Of a DNA stretch of 64,000 bases, positions 38,402-47,893 are shown one piece after another. The first letter of the stretch is position 1, and every line of letters begins with the position of its first letter. The DNA is from Edaphovirga cremea (GTDB taxonomy: Bacteria; Pseudomonadota; Gammaproteobacteria; Enterobacterales; Enterobacteriaceae). The translations under genes were made by a program, and so were the position numbers. The stretch covers positions 158,131-222,130 of the forward strand of contig NZ_QOVA01000008.1 in NCBI RefSeq assembly GCF_003332275.1, read 5' to 3'. A model generated the notes under the pieces. It was given only the letters and a program-made list of their open reading frames with translations. It did no database searches and had not been told where the DNA came from.

Positions 38402-39127
38402 ATGTCTTTTTTGCGTAATCTGATGCCCGTTGCCATGGCGAACCTGTTGATATTGCCGTTCGTTGCGCTGGCCGCTGAAAGTGGCGGTGTCAGCCTGGGG
38501 CAAACCCGGGTGGTTTTTCTCTCCACGGACAAGGCGCAAACAATGACGGTGAAAAACACCGGGAGCCAAACCTTCCTGATTCAGAGTCGCGTGCAGCGTT
38601 CACCCGACGATACTGCGCCCGCGCCTTTCATTGTGACGCCACCGCTGTTTCCACTTAAGTCTGACAGCCGTCAACTATTACGCATTGTGTCACAGGAGGC
38701 ATCCTTGCCAGCTGACAGGGAGTCGCTGTTTTACATTACGATTTTGGCCATTCCCGCCAAGGCAGACAAGGAAAACGCCCCCGTACAGTTATCCATGGGT
38801 GTGCGTTTTATGCTCAAGCTGTTTTATCGCCCGGCAGGATTGGTGATGGATCCCGAGGAGAAGGCTTGCAGCCTGCGTATTAGCCGGACACCGCAGGGGA
38901 TCCGCATCGACAACCCCACCCCTTATTTTCAGACGTTGGCAAAATTGTCGCTCAATCGCGTCGCGGTCAACCTGAACACCGAGCCCGACATGCTGGCTCC
39001 GTTGAGCGCGCAGACCTATTCATCGGCGGGTGCAGTGACATCGGCAGAATGGCAGACCATCACCGATTACGGTGGTTTATCCGTTCAGTGTCAGCAGACG
39101 GTTTCATCTATACAGGAAACACTATGA
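38402..39127 (+). CDS. Periplasmic fimbrial chaperone 2 (PapD-like), operon A
   Basis: A 241-residue protein with signal peptide. Chaperone features are GQTRVVFLSTDKAQTMTVKN, VTPPLFPLKSDSRQLLRI, PADRESLFYI, FMLKLFYRPAGL and DNPTPYFQTLAKLSLN. The start at 38402 has a GAGGTGGAG site; its end overlaps the next gene at ATGA. It is a distinct paralogue of chaperones 1 and 3, not a recent duplicate. Confidence 0.9.
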   Translation: MSFLRNLMPVAMANLLILPFVALAAESGGVSLGQTRVVFLSTDKAQTMTVKNTGSQTFLIQSRVQRSPDDTAPAPFIVTPPLFPLKSDSRQLLRIVSQEASLPADRESLFYITILAIPAKADKENAPVQLSMGVRFMLKLFYRPAGLVMDPEEKACSLRISRTPQGIRIDNPTPYFQTLAKLSLNRVAVNLNTEPDMLAPLSAQTYSSAGAVTSAEWQTITDYGGLSVQCQQTVSSIQETL

Positions 39128-39897
39128 GCCTGAGTTCTTTCGTTTTCTCTCCCCTGGTCGCGTTGGCATTATGTATGTTAACGGCCAATTTCAGTCTGGT
39201 CCTTGCCCGGATGCCTGCTGTTGAACCCGCGGGCATCACTTTTTATGTGCTGCGGGTGGTTTATCCCGAGGGTGAAAAAAAGGGCGTCACCCTGACAGCC
39301 TACAACAAAACGTCGGGGCCATTTCTGATGCAGTCCTGGATACGTCCCGTCGAGATGGCGACCGGCAACGTGGATCTGACCACGACAGGACTCCCGACCA
39401 TGCCGCTTATCGTCACCCCACCTTTGGCGCGTCTGGAGGCAAAGGGTGAACTGACACTGCGCATCCGCCGCAATGGCGAGCCGTTACCGGCAGACCGTGA
39501 GTCGGTGTTCTTTATCTCGATGAAGGCTATTCCCGCGCAGGACCCTTCCGACAAGACCGGACAGACCGGGACGATGGTGCTGACGCTGGTCAATAACCTC
39601 AAAGTGTTTTATCGCCCGCAAGGACTTGCCAGGCGAGCGGTGGCTGATGTAGCCACGCAACTGCGTTTCCGGCGTGAAGGGAACCGATTGATCGCCAGCA
39701 ACCCTACCCCCTATTGGCTGACCTTTTCCCGCTTGATAGTGGGTGAACATGCGCTCGACAAGGAGCAACTGCGCCTGATGGTGCCGCCCAAAGGGCAGCA
39801 GAGCTACGTCCTGCCAGCCGGTAATTCGGCCAGCGTGGCCTGGCAACTGATTGATGAAGATGGCTGGGATACGCCAGTTGAGGAGCGCCCTTTGTAG
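39124..39897 (+). CDS. Periplasmic fimbrial chaperone 3 (PapD-like), operon A
   Basis: A 257-residue protein with signal peptide. FYVLRVVYPEGEKKGVTLTAYN, VTPPLARLEAKGELTLRI, PADRESVFFIS, NLKVFYRPQGL and SNPTPYWLTFSRLIVG place it in the PapD family. Its position before the usher and tip gene suggests that it may serve the tip or minor subunit, but assignment of clients is a guess. Confidence 0.9.
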   Translation: MSLSSFVFSPLVALALCMLTANFSLVLARMPAVEPAGITFYVLRVVYPEGEKKGVTLTAYNKTSGPFLMQSWIRPVEMATGNVDLTTTGLPTMPLIVTPPLARLEAKGELTLRIRRNGEPLPADRESVFFISMKAIPAQDPSDKTGQTGTMVLTLVNNLKVFYRPQGLARRAVADVATQLRFRREGNRLIASNPTPYWLTFSRLIVGEHALDKEQLRLMVPPKGQQSYVLPAGNSASVAWQLIDEDGWDTPVEERPL

Positions 39898-39942
39898 TTC
39901 TTTTAAAACGGCTCACGGGAAGGTGACACCCGGATTTTCGTT

Positions 39943-42552
39943 ATGGACGCGATAACAATGAAAACCATTAAATCACAACATACTGAATTCTCACTCTTTC
40001 CTGTGCTGGCTGGAGCGGTTTTGCTTGCTGGCGGTGGTCCTGCAATCGCCCGGGACTATTTTGATCCCGGACTGCTGTCATTGGGAGGTGCACAATCCGC
40101 TACGACAGATTTGAGTGCTTTTGAAACGGCAGGGCAAATCCCGCCGGGTACCTATCTGGTGAGCTTGTTTGTCAATCAAAGGGATCAGGGGCAGCACAAG
40201 CTGGAATTTCGCGAAGAGGGTCATGGGAAAATACAACCCGATTTGACGCCCGCTTTCCTGCATGAGTTGGGTATCAATACCCAGGCACTGCCGGCCTTTG
40301 CCGGTCTGCCGCAAGAGGTGCCGGTGAAGGATCTTGCTGCCCTTATTCCTGAGTCACAGATCCGCTTCGATTTTGCCCAGTTGCGTCTGGAACTCAGTAT
40401 TCCACAGATAGCGATGCAGCCGAATGCCCAGGGTTCGGCTGACCCGGCGTTGTGGGATAACGGGGTGCCCGCCATGCTGCTCAATTACAACCTGAACGGG
40501 GGGAGAAACTGGCAGAATGCCCAGGCAGGGATAGACAAGAGTACCCAGACCAACCTGTTTGCCAGCGTGCGCGGCGGCATCAACTTGCAGGCCTGGCGGC
40601 TGCGCAGTGATATGACGTATACCCGCAATACCAGCGACCTGATGAATGGGGGGTCGCAGACTACCCAACGAACGGATTTTTCCAATACTTTCGTGCAACG
40701 CGATATCCCGGTCTGGCGCTCGGAAGTGCTGGCGGGTGAGAACAGTACCGACAGTGATGTGTTTGACGGCATCCCTTTCCGTGGGATCAGGCTCAACTCC
40801 AGCGAAGATATGTTGCCCAACAGCCTGCGCGGTTTTGCCCCCGTCATCAGCGGCATTGCCCAGACCAATGCGCGGGTGACGGTGAGCCAGAACGGCAACG
40901 TCGTTTACCAGACCTATGTGGCTCCGGGGCCTTTTCGCATCAATGATTTGTTCCAGAACGGTCAGAGTGGTGACATGACGGTGACCATTACCGAGGCTGA
41001 TGGCACGGTCCGTACTCAGTCGGTGGCATTTTCATCGTTACCGGTGATGCGACGTCCGGGCAGCCTTAAATATGAACTGACGGCGGGGCGGTATAACGGT
41101 GGGATAACCGTCGGTTCGAAGGAGGCGACTTTCGTGTCGGGCACGGCTATTTATGGCCTGCCGTATGATGTGACCCTGTATGGCGGTGCCTTGCTGGCCA
41201 GGGATTACACGTCGCTGGTGGCGGGAACCGGGTTATCGCTGGGGAAATTTGGCGCGCTGTCAACGGATGTCACGACGTCAAGCGCCAAATTGCAGGGGCA
41301 AAATGAGCGCCAGCAGGGCACCTCATACCGGGTGCGCTACGCCAAAAGCCTGTTGAGCACCGGCACCTCGGTTGACCTGACGGCCTACCGTTATTCCACC
41401 CGTCATTATTACAGTTTTGCCGACTTCAACAACCTGGGCTACCAGCTCAATGAGGATCAGGTGCCATGGGCTCTGGAGCGCCAGCGATCCAGCTTCCAGG
41501 TGCGACTCAGCCAACAGTTGGGTTCATTGGGATCGCTCTACCTGTCGGGAACGCGCAATGATTACTGGGGCAATGACAAAGTCATGAACACGGTTTCAGC
41601 GGGCTATAACGCCAGCTTTCGCGGGATCAGTTACGGCGTGGCTTACAGCATTGACCGGATTAAACGTGATGATGGCAGTTGGCCGGAGAACCGCCAGTTG
41701 TCGCTGAACGTGCAGATCCCACTCAGGCTATTCAGTCCCACACCTGCGCTCAACAACACCTATGCCAGTTACCAGATGACCCACAATAACGAGGGGCAAG
41801 TGCAACAGCAGACCGGCATCAATGGCAGTGCCCTGGATGACCGACTGTCTTATAGCGTGATGCAGGGTTGGTCCAATAGTCAGACCAAGAGTACCAGCAC
41901 ACTGAATGCCGGTTATCAGGGCAGCAAGGGCATGGCGAATCTGGGTTATAGCTACAGCAGCCAGAATCGTTCGCTGAATATGGGCGGCAACGGTGCCATC
42001 GTCGTGCACCCCGAAGGGGTGACGTTAAGCCAGATGCTGGGCAGTTCCATCGTCGTGGTGAGTGCTCCGGGCGCGGCGGGTGTCCGTGTGATGAACGGCA
42101 ACATACAAACGGATAGCCGCGGGTATGCCGTGGTGCCTTATCTGTCGAATTACCAAAGTAACAGCATCAGCCTGAACCCCTCGACATTGCCGGATGATGT
42201 GGATATCACCCAGTCGAGTCTGAACGTATATCCGACCAAAGGGGCGGTGGTGATGGCGAACTTCACCACGCGAATTGGTTATCAGGCGCTGGTGACATTG
42301 CAGCAGGGAGAGACGCCAGTACCGTTCGGTGCGCTGGTGACGGTCGAAAACACAACAGGCAGTGAACCCAATACCGGGATTGTAGGCGATGCAGGTCAGG
42401 TTTACCTGAGCGGGTTACCGGAACAGGGGCGGTTGCGGGTCAAATGGGGGAATGGCGCGAGCCAACAGTGCGCGGCGTCGTTCAGCCTGATTAACGTTTC
42501 GGCATCTTCGCCAAACAATCCGATACGTCTATTGGCAGCACGCTGTGAGTGA
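39943..42552 (+). CDS. Outer membrane fimbrial usher (FimD/PapC family), operon A
   Basis: An 869-residue usher (usual size 800-880). After a signal peptide the N-terminal chaperone-subunit binding domain begins (RDYFDPGLLSLGGAQSATTDLSAFE). The barrel includes GAENSTDSDVFDGIPFRGIRL-type segments and ALAPVISGIAQTNARVTV-like plug region, and the C-terminal domain ends with a Cys pair (CAASFSL and AARCE). An alternative start is the ATG at 39958, five codons on; neither has a good ribosome-binding site. It exports and polymerises the pilins of operon A. Confidence 0.92.
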   Translation: MDAITMKTIKSQHTEFSLFPVLAGAVLLAGGGPAIARDYFDPGLLSLGGAQSATTDLSAFETAGQIPPGTYLVSLFVNQRDQGQHKLEFREEGHGKIQPDLTPAFLHELGINTQALPAFAGLPQEVPVKDLAALIPESQIRFDFAQLRLELSIPQIAMQPNAQGSADPALWDNGVPAMLLNYNLNGGRNWQNAQAGIDKSTQTNLFASVRGGINLQAWRLRSDMTYTRNTSDLMNGGSQTTQRTDFSNTFVQRDIPVWRSEVLAGENSTDSDVFDGIPFRGIRLNSSEDMLPNSLRGFAPVISGIAQTNARVTVSQNGNVVYQTYVAPGPFRINDLFQNGQSGDMTVTITEADGTVRTQSVAFSSLPVMRRPGSLKYELTAGRYNGGITVGSKEATFVSGTAIYGLPYDVTLYGGALLARDYTSLVAGTGLSLGKFGALSTDVTTSSAKLQGQNERQQGTSYRVRYAKSLLSTGTSVDLTAYRYSTRHYYSFADFNNLGYQLNEDQVPWALERQRSSFQVRLSQQLGSLGSLYLSGTRNDYWGNDKVMNTVSAGYNASFRGISYGVAYSIDRIKRDDGSWPENRQLSLNVQIPLRLFSPTPALNNTYASYQMTHNNEGQVQQQTGINGSALDDRLSYSVMQGWSNSQTKSTSTLNAGYQGSKGMANLGYSYSSQNRSLNMGGNGAIVVHPEGVTLSQMLGSSIVVVSAPGAAGVRVMNGNIQTDSRGYAVVPYLSNYQSNSISLNPSTLPDDVDITQSSLNVYPTKGAVVMANFTTRIGYQALVTLQQGETPVPFGALVTVENTTGSEPNTGIVGDAGQVYLSGLPEQGRLRVKWGNGASQQCAASFSLINVSASSPNNPIRLLAARCE

Positions 42553-42621
42553 GGGCTGGCAGATTGAGTTCTCCCCGCAATGGAAGACACTGGCGCAGGA
42601 TGTGAATACAGGAGCAGGAAA

Positions 42622-43758
42622 ATGATGAAAGGAACATGCGCAACATGGCGTCAGCGTCGCCCTGGCAGGATCGGACAGTGCCTACTCATGCTTCTGCTGA
42701 TGGTAACGGCACCGCCATCCCGGGCCGAGATGGTCACGATAGGGAAGGGCGTGGGGATAATCTGGGAGGGGTTGCCGTTTAATGTGACGATGAGTGGCCC
42801 GATGGACAGCGCGTATTTGGGGGACATATGGGGTATAAACAGATTCGGATTGATAGCCATATCCAATCTCAATTACACGTGCCTGAATCCCTCCAACCTC
42901 ACGACCATTGCGGGCTATCAGGCTTTAAGAATTGCTCCGGGTGTGGGGTTAATCCCCCGGGCAACGGGCTCCGCGCAATACTATCTGGCCAGCGGATGGC
43001 TGGAAACGTTGGTGGGCACGATTGGATTACCTGAAAGTCGCGGGCAAACAAGTTCAGGGTTCATCATTACCAACCCCATCGCGGACACAACATGGTGCAT
43101 TCCGCCACGAATGACCGCTCAGGCGAATTTTTTCTACGTGAACGCCAACCGAACGGCGACGCTGTCGGGAAACTGGGTCATGGTGACGGATGGTACTCAG
43201 ACCAGCAGCGAAATCATCATTCCGGCCATGTATGCCGGCAGTTATTCTCAAGTGCTTAGCGGAGACCGGTTTGCGGTTATTTTACCGTCCGCAATCACAC
43301 TGCGTATCTCGACATTGTCCTGCGCGGTTGAAACAACGACAAATATCAACTTTGGCAGTGTCCGGCGTAATACCCAGTTCGGATCCGAACTGGGTATTTT
43401 GTCTTATCCGCTCACTGTCACCTGTTCACAGCTTTCAGACCGGATTAACGCCAACATTAATGTGCAATTCCGGGCTATCACCGGCCTGCATGAGGGCGCG
43501 CCTACCCGGCTGACGCTGAGGCAGGGTGGGGGCTATATCACCGGTGAAATCAATAATGGTGTCACGGGTAGCGGGGCCTGCAACGGAACTGCCGGGATCC
43601 CTCTTGACGGTACCCAGCTTCAGGTAGGGAGTATTGGTCTGGCTGATGCCACCAGGATCCTCAGTAATCAGGTGACCTGGCGGCTATGTTCTGGCGGGGC
43701 AAGCTTGCCTACCGGTCCCGTCGATGCTTCAGCAGAAGTGCTGGTGACCTTTAATTAA
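42622..43758 (+). CDS. Fimbrial tip adhesin, operon A
   Basis: The start at 42622 (or the next ATG, 42625) follows AGGAGCAGG and gives 378 residues. A signal peptide (LLMLLLMVTAPPSRAE) is followed by a sequence-unique receptor-binding half (about 40-220, Cys in NYTCLNPS and TTWCIPP) and a C-terminal pilin half (about 230-378, STLSCAVETTTNINFGSV, TCSQ, VLVTFN). This two-domain plan, at the end of a chaperone-usher operon, marks a tip adhesin. Ligand unknown. Confidence 0.85.
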   Translation: MMKGTCATWRQRRPGRIGQCLLMLLLMVTAPPSRAEMVTIGKGVGIIWEGLPFNVTMSGPMDSAYLGDIWGINRFGLIAISNLNYTCLNPSNLTTIAGYQALRIAPGVGLIPRATGSAQYYLASGWLETLVGTIGLPESRGQTSSGFIITNPIADTTWCIPPRMTAQANFFYVNANRTATLSGNWVMVTDGTQTSSEIIIPAMYAGSYSQVLSGDRFAVILPSAITLRISTLSCAVETTTNINFGSVRRNTQFGSELGILSYPLTVTCSQLSDRINANINVQFRAITGLHEGAPTRLTLRQGGGYITGEINNGVTGSGACNGTAGIPLDGTQLQVGSIGLADATRILSNQVTWRLCSGGASLPTGPVDASAEVLVTFN

Positions 43759-43972
43759 GGGAGACGCATACCATACTGAACTTTCCGATTTAAGCTCCGG
43801 TGTCCTCGGCTCTAAGCAAGAAGTCTTGATTCATAAATCATTCTGGTTATGGGATCTAATCTGGCGATAGGTTGCCATTTACTCTCAGGCGTTGACCTGG
43901 AATGAAAACCGGATTCTTTATCAAATCGATAAAACGTAGACCACCCTGCTTATTTAAGGTGCATATTACATT

Positions 43973-44773
43973 TCATTCCAAAACAAAAGTTTCCCCTGTT
44001 GCTGGAGTTATTACCTCCGGCAACCACAACCGGCCCCATGCACCGGTACAATGGCAACCCATTATTTTATCTGGCTTTTGCTGATTCAGGAACTGCCTAA
44101 CTTGCCATAATACATGCGGTGACGCACAGCGTAGATGGAAACCACCGAATAATGCATGGATATGATTTATCCCCGTGACTTTTTGACAATGGCGTACGAT
44201 ATTAATGATCCCACGATGCCCACAACCGATAATAATCACCAACCCCCGATCGGATTTATAAATCAGTACCCCCTCGTCAATGACATAGTCTAAAGCCGCA
44301 GTTTTGCCGCTAATAACACCGTATGCCTGCGGTTTGGCCACCGTGATCTCCCCTGACCACATAAAGCGTTCGCTGATATGCAATGGCGTACAGGTATACT
44401 CCATACGGTGACGCGAGTAATCAATTTCCAACGATAATTTTTTGATTTTTCTAGTATAACCAGCAAATCTTACTGTCGAGTAGCGCTCATTGGCTATCTG
44501 TGGATGGCAGATGATTCGGCTGTTATCAGGTAACCATGGGACACCACCACAATGGTCATAATGACCATGTGAGAGCACCGTAGCGGTTAACCTGGACAGA
44601 TCGACGCCCATCAGAGCCGCATTATGCAGGAAACTGCCATCAGGGCCGGTATCGAACAAAATTGCGGTAGTTTCATCCTGAATCAACAGACTTAATCCGG
44701 CTTTAGCCCGCAGCGATTTTTTTACGCTACCGGTGCGCCGGTTTTCCAGTAACACACTGATGGTTAATGGCAT
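43973..44773 (-). CDS. Metallo-beta-lactamase-fold hydrolase (not a recognised beta-lactamase)
   Basis: The 266-residue protein has the zinc motif SHGHYDHCGG, an earlier LLFDTGPDGSFLHNA and later VIIGCGHRGIINIVRH, HALFGGFHL and GCHCTGAWG. This pattern fits the archaeal-type MBL group annotated as dihydropterin-methyl-aminobenzene phosphate synthase-like hydrolases, not class B beta-lactamases. No signal peptide. Its own promoter and a Tn3-family relic lie directly upstream, in the place where a passenger gene would sit in a Tn3-like transposon. Substrate unknown; antibiotic resistance is not implied. Confidence 0.82.
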   Translation of the reverse strand: MPLTISVLLENRRTGSVKKSLRAKAGLSLLIQDETTAILFDTGPDGSFLHNAALMGVDLSRLTATVLSHGHYDHCGGVPWLPDNSRIICHPQIANERYSTVRFAGYTRKIKKLSLEIDYSRHRMEYTCTPLHISERFMWSGEITVAKPQAYGVISGKTAALDYVIDEGVLIYKSDRGLVIIIGCGHRGIINIVRHCQKVTGINHIHALFGGFHLRCASPHVLWQVRQFLNQQKPDKIMGCHCTGAWGRLWLPEVITPATGETFVLE

Positions 44774-44809
44774 GTTCGCTCTTTCCTGAGAAGGGATCCA
44801 TTGCCGCTC

Positions 44810-44837
44810 AGTATAGTGTTTATTCTAAATGGCACAA
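44810..44837 (-). promoter_or_regulatory. Sigma70-type promoter of the MBL-fold gene
   Basis: On the minus strand TTGTGC (44837-44832) and TATACT (44815-44810) are 16 bp apart and end 36 bp before the start codon, with AGGAAAG as the ribosome-binding site. Confidence 0.6.
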
Positions 44838-44851
44838 TGACGCACAACTCA

Positions 44852-45212
<361 letters not shown>

Positions 45213-45217
<5 letters not shown>

Positions 45218-45250
45218 CGTGAGTTTTCGTTCCACTGAGCGTCAGACCTC
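45213..45250. repeat. Tn3-type 38-bp terminal inverted repeat
   Basis: Read on the minus strand from 45250 it corresponds to the Tn3 end that begins GGGGTCTGACGCTCAGTGG, with about 36-37 of 38 positions agreeing with the Tn3 end as I remember it (GAGG instead of GGGG at the tip). The element therefore lies to the left and its outer border is 45250. Confidence 0.9.
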
Positions 45251-45414
45251 TATGCATAACCATTCGTTCCGCCAACACCAAATGGGCTCGCACTATCCCA
45301 TGCAGAAAAGCGTTTCAACAAGGGATTAAAAGCTCGGTAGCCATTCCCAAGAAGATAGTGCTGTTTCAGTACTGACTGGCGTTGCCCGATATAGCCTAGC
45401 GTGATTTTTTCCAT
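45250..45414 (-). pseudogene. 5' end of a short Rhs-core (polymorphic toxin type) gene, cut by the Tn3 relic
   Basis: A minus-strand frame of 54 codons, with GGAG 7 bp before its ATG, encodes EKITLGYIGQRQSVLKQHYL followed by LGNGYRAFNPLLKRFSAWDS and SPFGVGGTNGYA. This is the Rhs core (YLLGNGYR, NP-L-RF, DS-SPFG-GG-N-YAY), which normally continues into a variable toxin domain. Similarity ends exactly at the border of the Tn3 terminal repeat, where a stop appears. So a small orphan Rhs-type toxin gene was interrupted by transposition and the toxin and immunity parts are gone. Confidence 0.82.
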
Positions 45415-46008
45415 TTTGACTCTCCATCAACAAGAAGGAATCGTACTGTGAATATTCTACTTTCCTCTGGCTGGCGTGAGAGCGCTAAATTTATCAGGTA
45501 CGAAAGTCTTTTAAGTCATCCTTACTTACGGTTTACCCAGCTAAGCTACAGTGTTTGATGTTTTCCTTGTCCTTGTTAAAAGCAGAATGAACACGTAACG
45601 TCACCCCCAATTTTGGCGCATTTTTAATGAAAATTGATCTGGACGGTCTTTTTAACGAACTATTTGCTTAATTTTTTCTAAAAGGGAAAAATCTGATATG
45701 TTGTTGAATATTAATAATAAAAAATAATTTCAGTCATTAATGTTGAGTATATTTTTTCTTTGAAAGTTATGACTACTTGAAATTTTCTAAGGAAACTCCT
45801 ATTAAAAACCCTAAGAAAACCTTGTTTTGTTAGTTTTAAACTCTAAGAATTAATATTCTTATGATATTAATAACTGTTATCGAGTTATTGCAAGTGCCAA
45901 AGTGATAGGTATAGCAAGGTTGCCATCGATAGGAATGATCCTATAATGGGCGGCAAAGGGGAGCTTGTTATTATTGTTTTTTAAACGAAATAATAATTCG
46001 AGATATAT
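45415..46008. other. AT-rich gap before the winged-helix regulator
   Basis: No gene is visible. The stretch is very AT-rich. A perfect 7-bp inverted repeat with a 4-bp spacer (TAAGAAT at 45844-45850, ATTCTTA at 45855-45861) lies about 150 bp before the regulator gene and could be an operator. It probably holds the regulator's promoter. Confidence 0.4.
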
Positions 46009-46389
46009 ATGGAAAGTAAAGCTTATGGATTCTTGATAGACAGTGATATTCAGTTCGATATTTGTAATCGGAGAATTTTTCGTTATTACGAGGAGATTTC
46101 TGAGCATACTCTTTTTTTTAAAGTTATTTCCTTGAATGAGATTCAAACGCGATTATTGAACTTTTTACTAGCCAATAGCCAAGATGCCATCATATATAAG
46201 AGTGACATAATGAAACACGTTTGGGATGAAATTAATTTATCATCTTCCAATCAGCGTTTGTGGCACGCATTAAACGAATTAAAGAAAAAACTTTCGGCTA
46301 TGGGGCTCCCGGAAGATTTTATAACGAATGTACACGGCATTGGTTACTCCGTAGATAACCGCAGGGTCATGTCGTTATTCATAAAGTAA
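46009..46389 (+). CDS. Winged-helix transcriptional regulator (OmpR/CadC-type DNA-binding domain)
   Basis: The 126-residue protein is little more than one winged-helix domain: FDICNRRIFRYYE, LNEIQTRLLNFLLANSQDAI, KSDIMKHVW, LWHALNELKKKL and VHGIGYSV match the trans_reg_C pattern. There is no receiver domain and no membrane helix, unlike CadC/ToxR. It is AT-rich and lies directly before the fimbrial operon B in the same direction, so it probably controls that operon. Confidence 0.82.
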   Translation: MESKAYGFLIDSDIQFDICNRRIFRYYEEISEHTLFFKVISLNEIQTRLLNFLLANSQDAIIYKSDIMKHVWDEINLSSSNQRLWHALNELKKKLSAMGLPEDFITNVHGIGYSVDNRRVMSLFIK

Positions 46390-46505
46390 TTTTTGTTCTG
46401 TAATTCATAGAGCAGATATCAATATATCCATATGACATGGATAGCCACCACCATTTTAATGGATATTAGAATGGTATTAATAATACAAGGTATGTAGGAA
46501 TATAT

Positions 46506-47057
46506 ATGAAAAAGTTAGCAATCGTTGCATCTCTGGTCACTGTATTTGGTTCTGTTGGTATGGTTCAGGCTGCATCTACCGGTACTATCACGTTCAATGG
46601 TGAACTGACTGCAACCACCTGCAACGTCAATGTTGACGGTCAAGGTGCGGACGCGACAATCACCCTGCCAACCATCAGTACCAGCCAACTGTCAGGCGCC
46701 ACCCAGACTGCAGGTCGTACCGGCTTCGTTATGGCACTGAGCGACTGTGCAGGCACGCTACCCACGGCCTCTGCTTTCTTCGAAGCGGGTAGCTCTGTTG
46801 AGCAGACCACCGGGCGTCTGAAAAACATGACCGGAACTGCTGGCTTGGTAAGCCTGCAACTGCGTGACGGGTCAAGTACTTCCCAGGCGGTGATCAAAGC
46901 CGGTGATCAGAGTCAAATAGACGATACCGAGTATGTGGCTTATAACACCACTTCAGGCACCGCCACCCTGCCGTATGCCGTGGAATACTATGCCGAAGGT
47001 GAGACCACCGCCGGTACCGTAGCCAGTAATGTTGTTTATTCCATTCAGTACAAGTAA
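46506..47057 (+). CDS. Major fimbrial subunit, operon B
   Basis: A 183-residue type 1-like pilin. Signal KKLAIVASLVTVFGSVGMVQA, mature start ASTGTITFNGELTATTCNVN with the first disulfide Cys, the second in ALSDCAGT, and a beta-zipper end (VVYSIQYK). Codon use is rich in preferred codons, as expected for an abundant protein. A 56-bp gap precedes the chaperone gene. Confidence 0.9.
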   Translation: MKKLAIVASLVTVFGSVGMVQAASTGTITFNGELTATTCNVNVDGQGADATITLPTISTSQLSGATQTAGRTGFVMALSDCAGTLPTASAFFEAGSSVEQTTGRLKNMTGTAGLVSLQLRDGSSTSQAVIKAGDQSQIDDTEYVAYNTTSGTATLPYAVEYYAEGETTAGTVASNVVYSIQYK

Positions 47058-47113
47058 TACGTTTGGGGGAGGGCACAACCCTCCCCATTTAGACTGTTTG
47101 CAGGGAGCTTATC

Positions 47114-47815
47114 ATGTCTTTTTTTTCCCGGATCCCCCATCAGGTCTTCTGCCTGGCGACCGTGGTTCTTTTCAGTACCAGCAGCCTGGCCAGCGTGGTG
47201 ATTAGCGGTACGCGGGTGATCTATCCGTCTGATGCCAGAGAGGTGAGCGTCAAACTCAGCAATGTCGGTTCGACCCCCGTGCTGATCCAGAGCTGGATCG
47301 ATACCGGTGATTCCACGGCCAAACCGTCCGCCATTCGGGTGCCTTTTGTGTTGACCCCGCCGATAAACCGCGTTGAGCCCAGTAAAGGCCAGACCCTGCG
47401 TATCAGCTATGCCGGTGGCGCACTGCCGATGGACAAAGAGTCGGTATTCTGGCTCAACGTCCTTGAAGTCCCGGCAAAGAATGCGGCCAAAGCCGATGAG
47501 AATACGCTGCAGATGGCCTTCCGCTCGCGCATCAAGCTGTTTTATCGCCCCGCCGGGCTGACGGGTAACGCCAATGATGCCGCCAAAGCCGTCACCTGGA
47601 GCGCAAAAGGGAATACACTCCAGGCCACCAATCCGACACCCTATTATGTCTCTTTTGCGAATGTGATGGTGAACAGTAAAAAAGTTGACGGTCTGATGGT
47701 GGCACCCCGGGGAAACCAGATATTTGCTTTGCCGGCGAATGCGGGCAATAAAGTGAGTGGGGAGTTCGTTAATGATTACGGGGCAGTCAATTCTTTTGAC
47801 GCCATCATTAAATAA
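47114..47815 (+). CDS. Periplasmic fimbrial chaperone (PapD-like), operon B
   Basis: The 233-residue protein has a signal peptide and all PapD features: SGTRVIYPSDAREVSVKLSN (cleft Arg), LTPPINRVEPSKGQTLRI, MDKESVFWLNVLEVPAK, RIKLFYRPAGL (cleft Lys) and TNPTPYYVSFANVMV. It is a short-loop (FGS-type) chaperone. AGGGAG precedes the start. Confidence 0.93.
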   Translation: MSFFSRIPHQVFCLATVVLFSTSSLASVVISGTRVIYPSDAREVSVKLSNVGSTPVLIQSWIDTGDSTAKPSAIRVPFVLTPPINRVEPSKGQTLRISYAGGALPMDKESVFWLNVLEVPAKNAAKADENTLQMAFRSRIKLFYRPAGLTGNANDAAKAVTWSAKGNTLQATNPTPYYVSFANVMVNSKKVDGLMVAPRGNQIFALPANAGNKVSGEFVNDYGAVNSFDAIIK

Positions 47816-47893
47816 TAATTCCGTATAAATTAGCGCTCTGTTTAAAAAGACAGGATTGTCAATATTCAGGAATGAATTCTGAAGGGATGCTTT

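Noticed and set aside
43973..44773. Beta-lactam resistance gene
   Set aside because: The MBL motif and the C-terminal pattern fit non-lactamase hydrolases, and there is no signal peptide.
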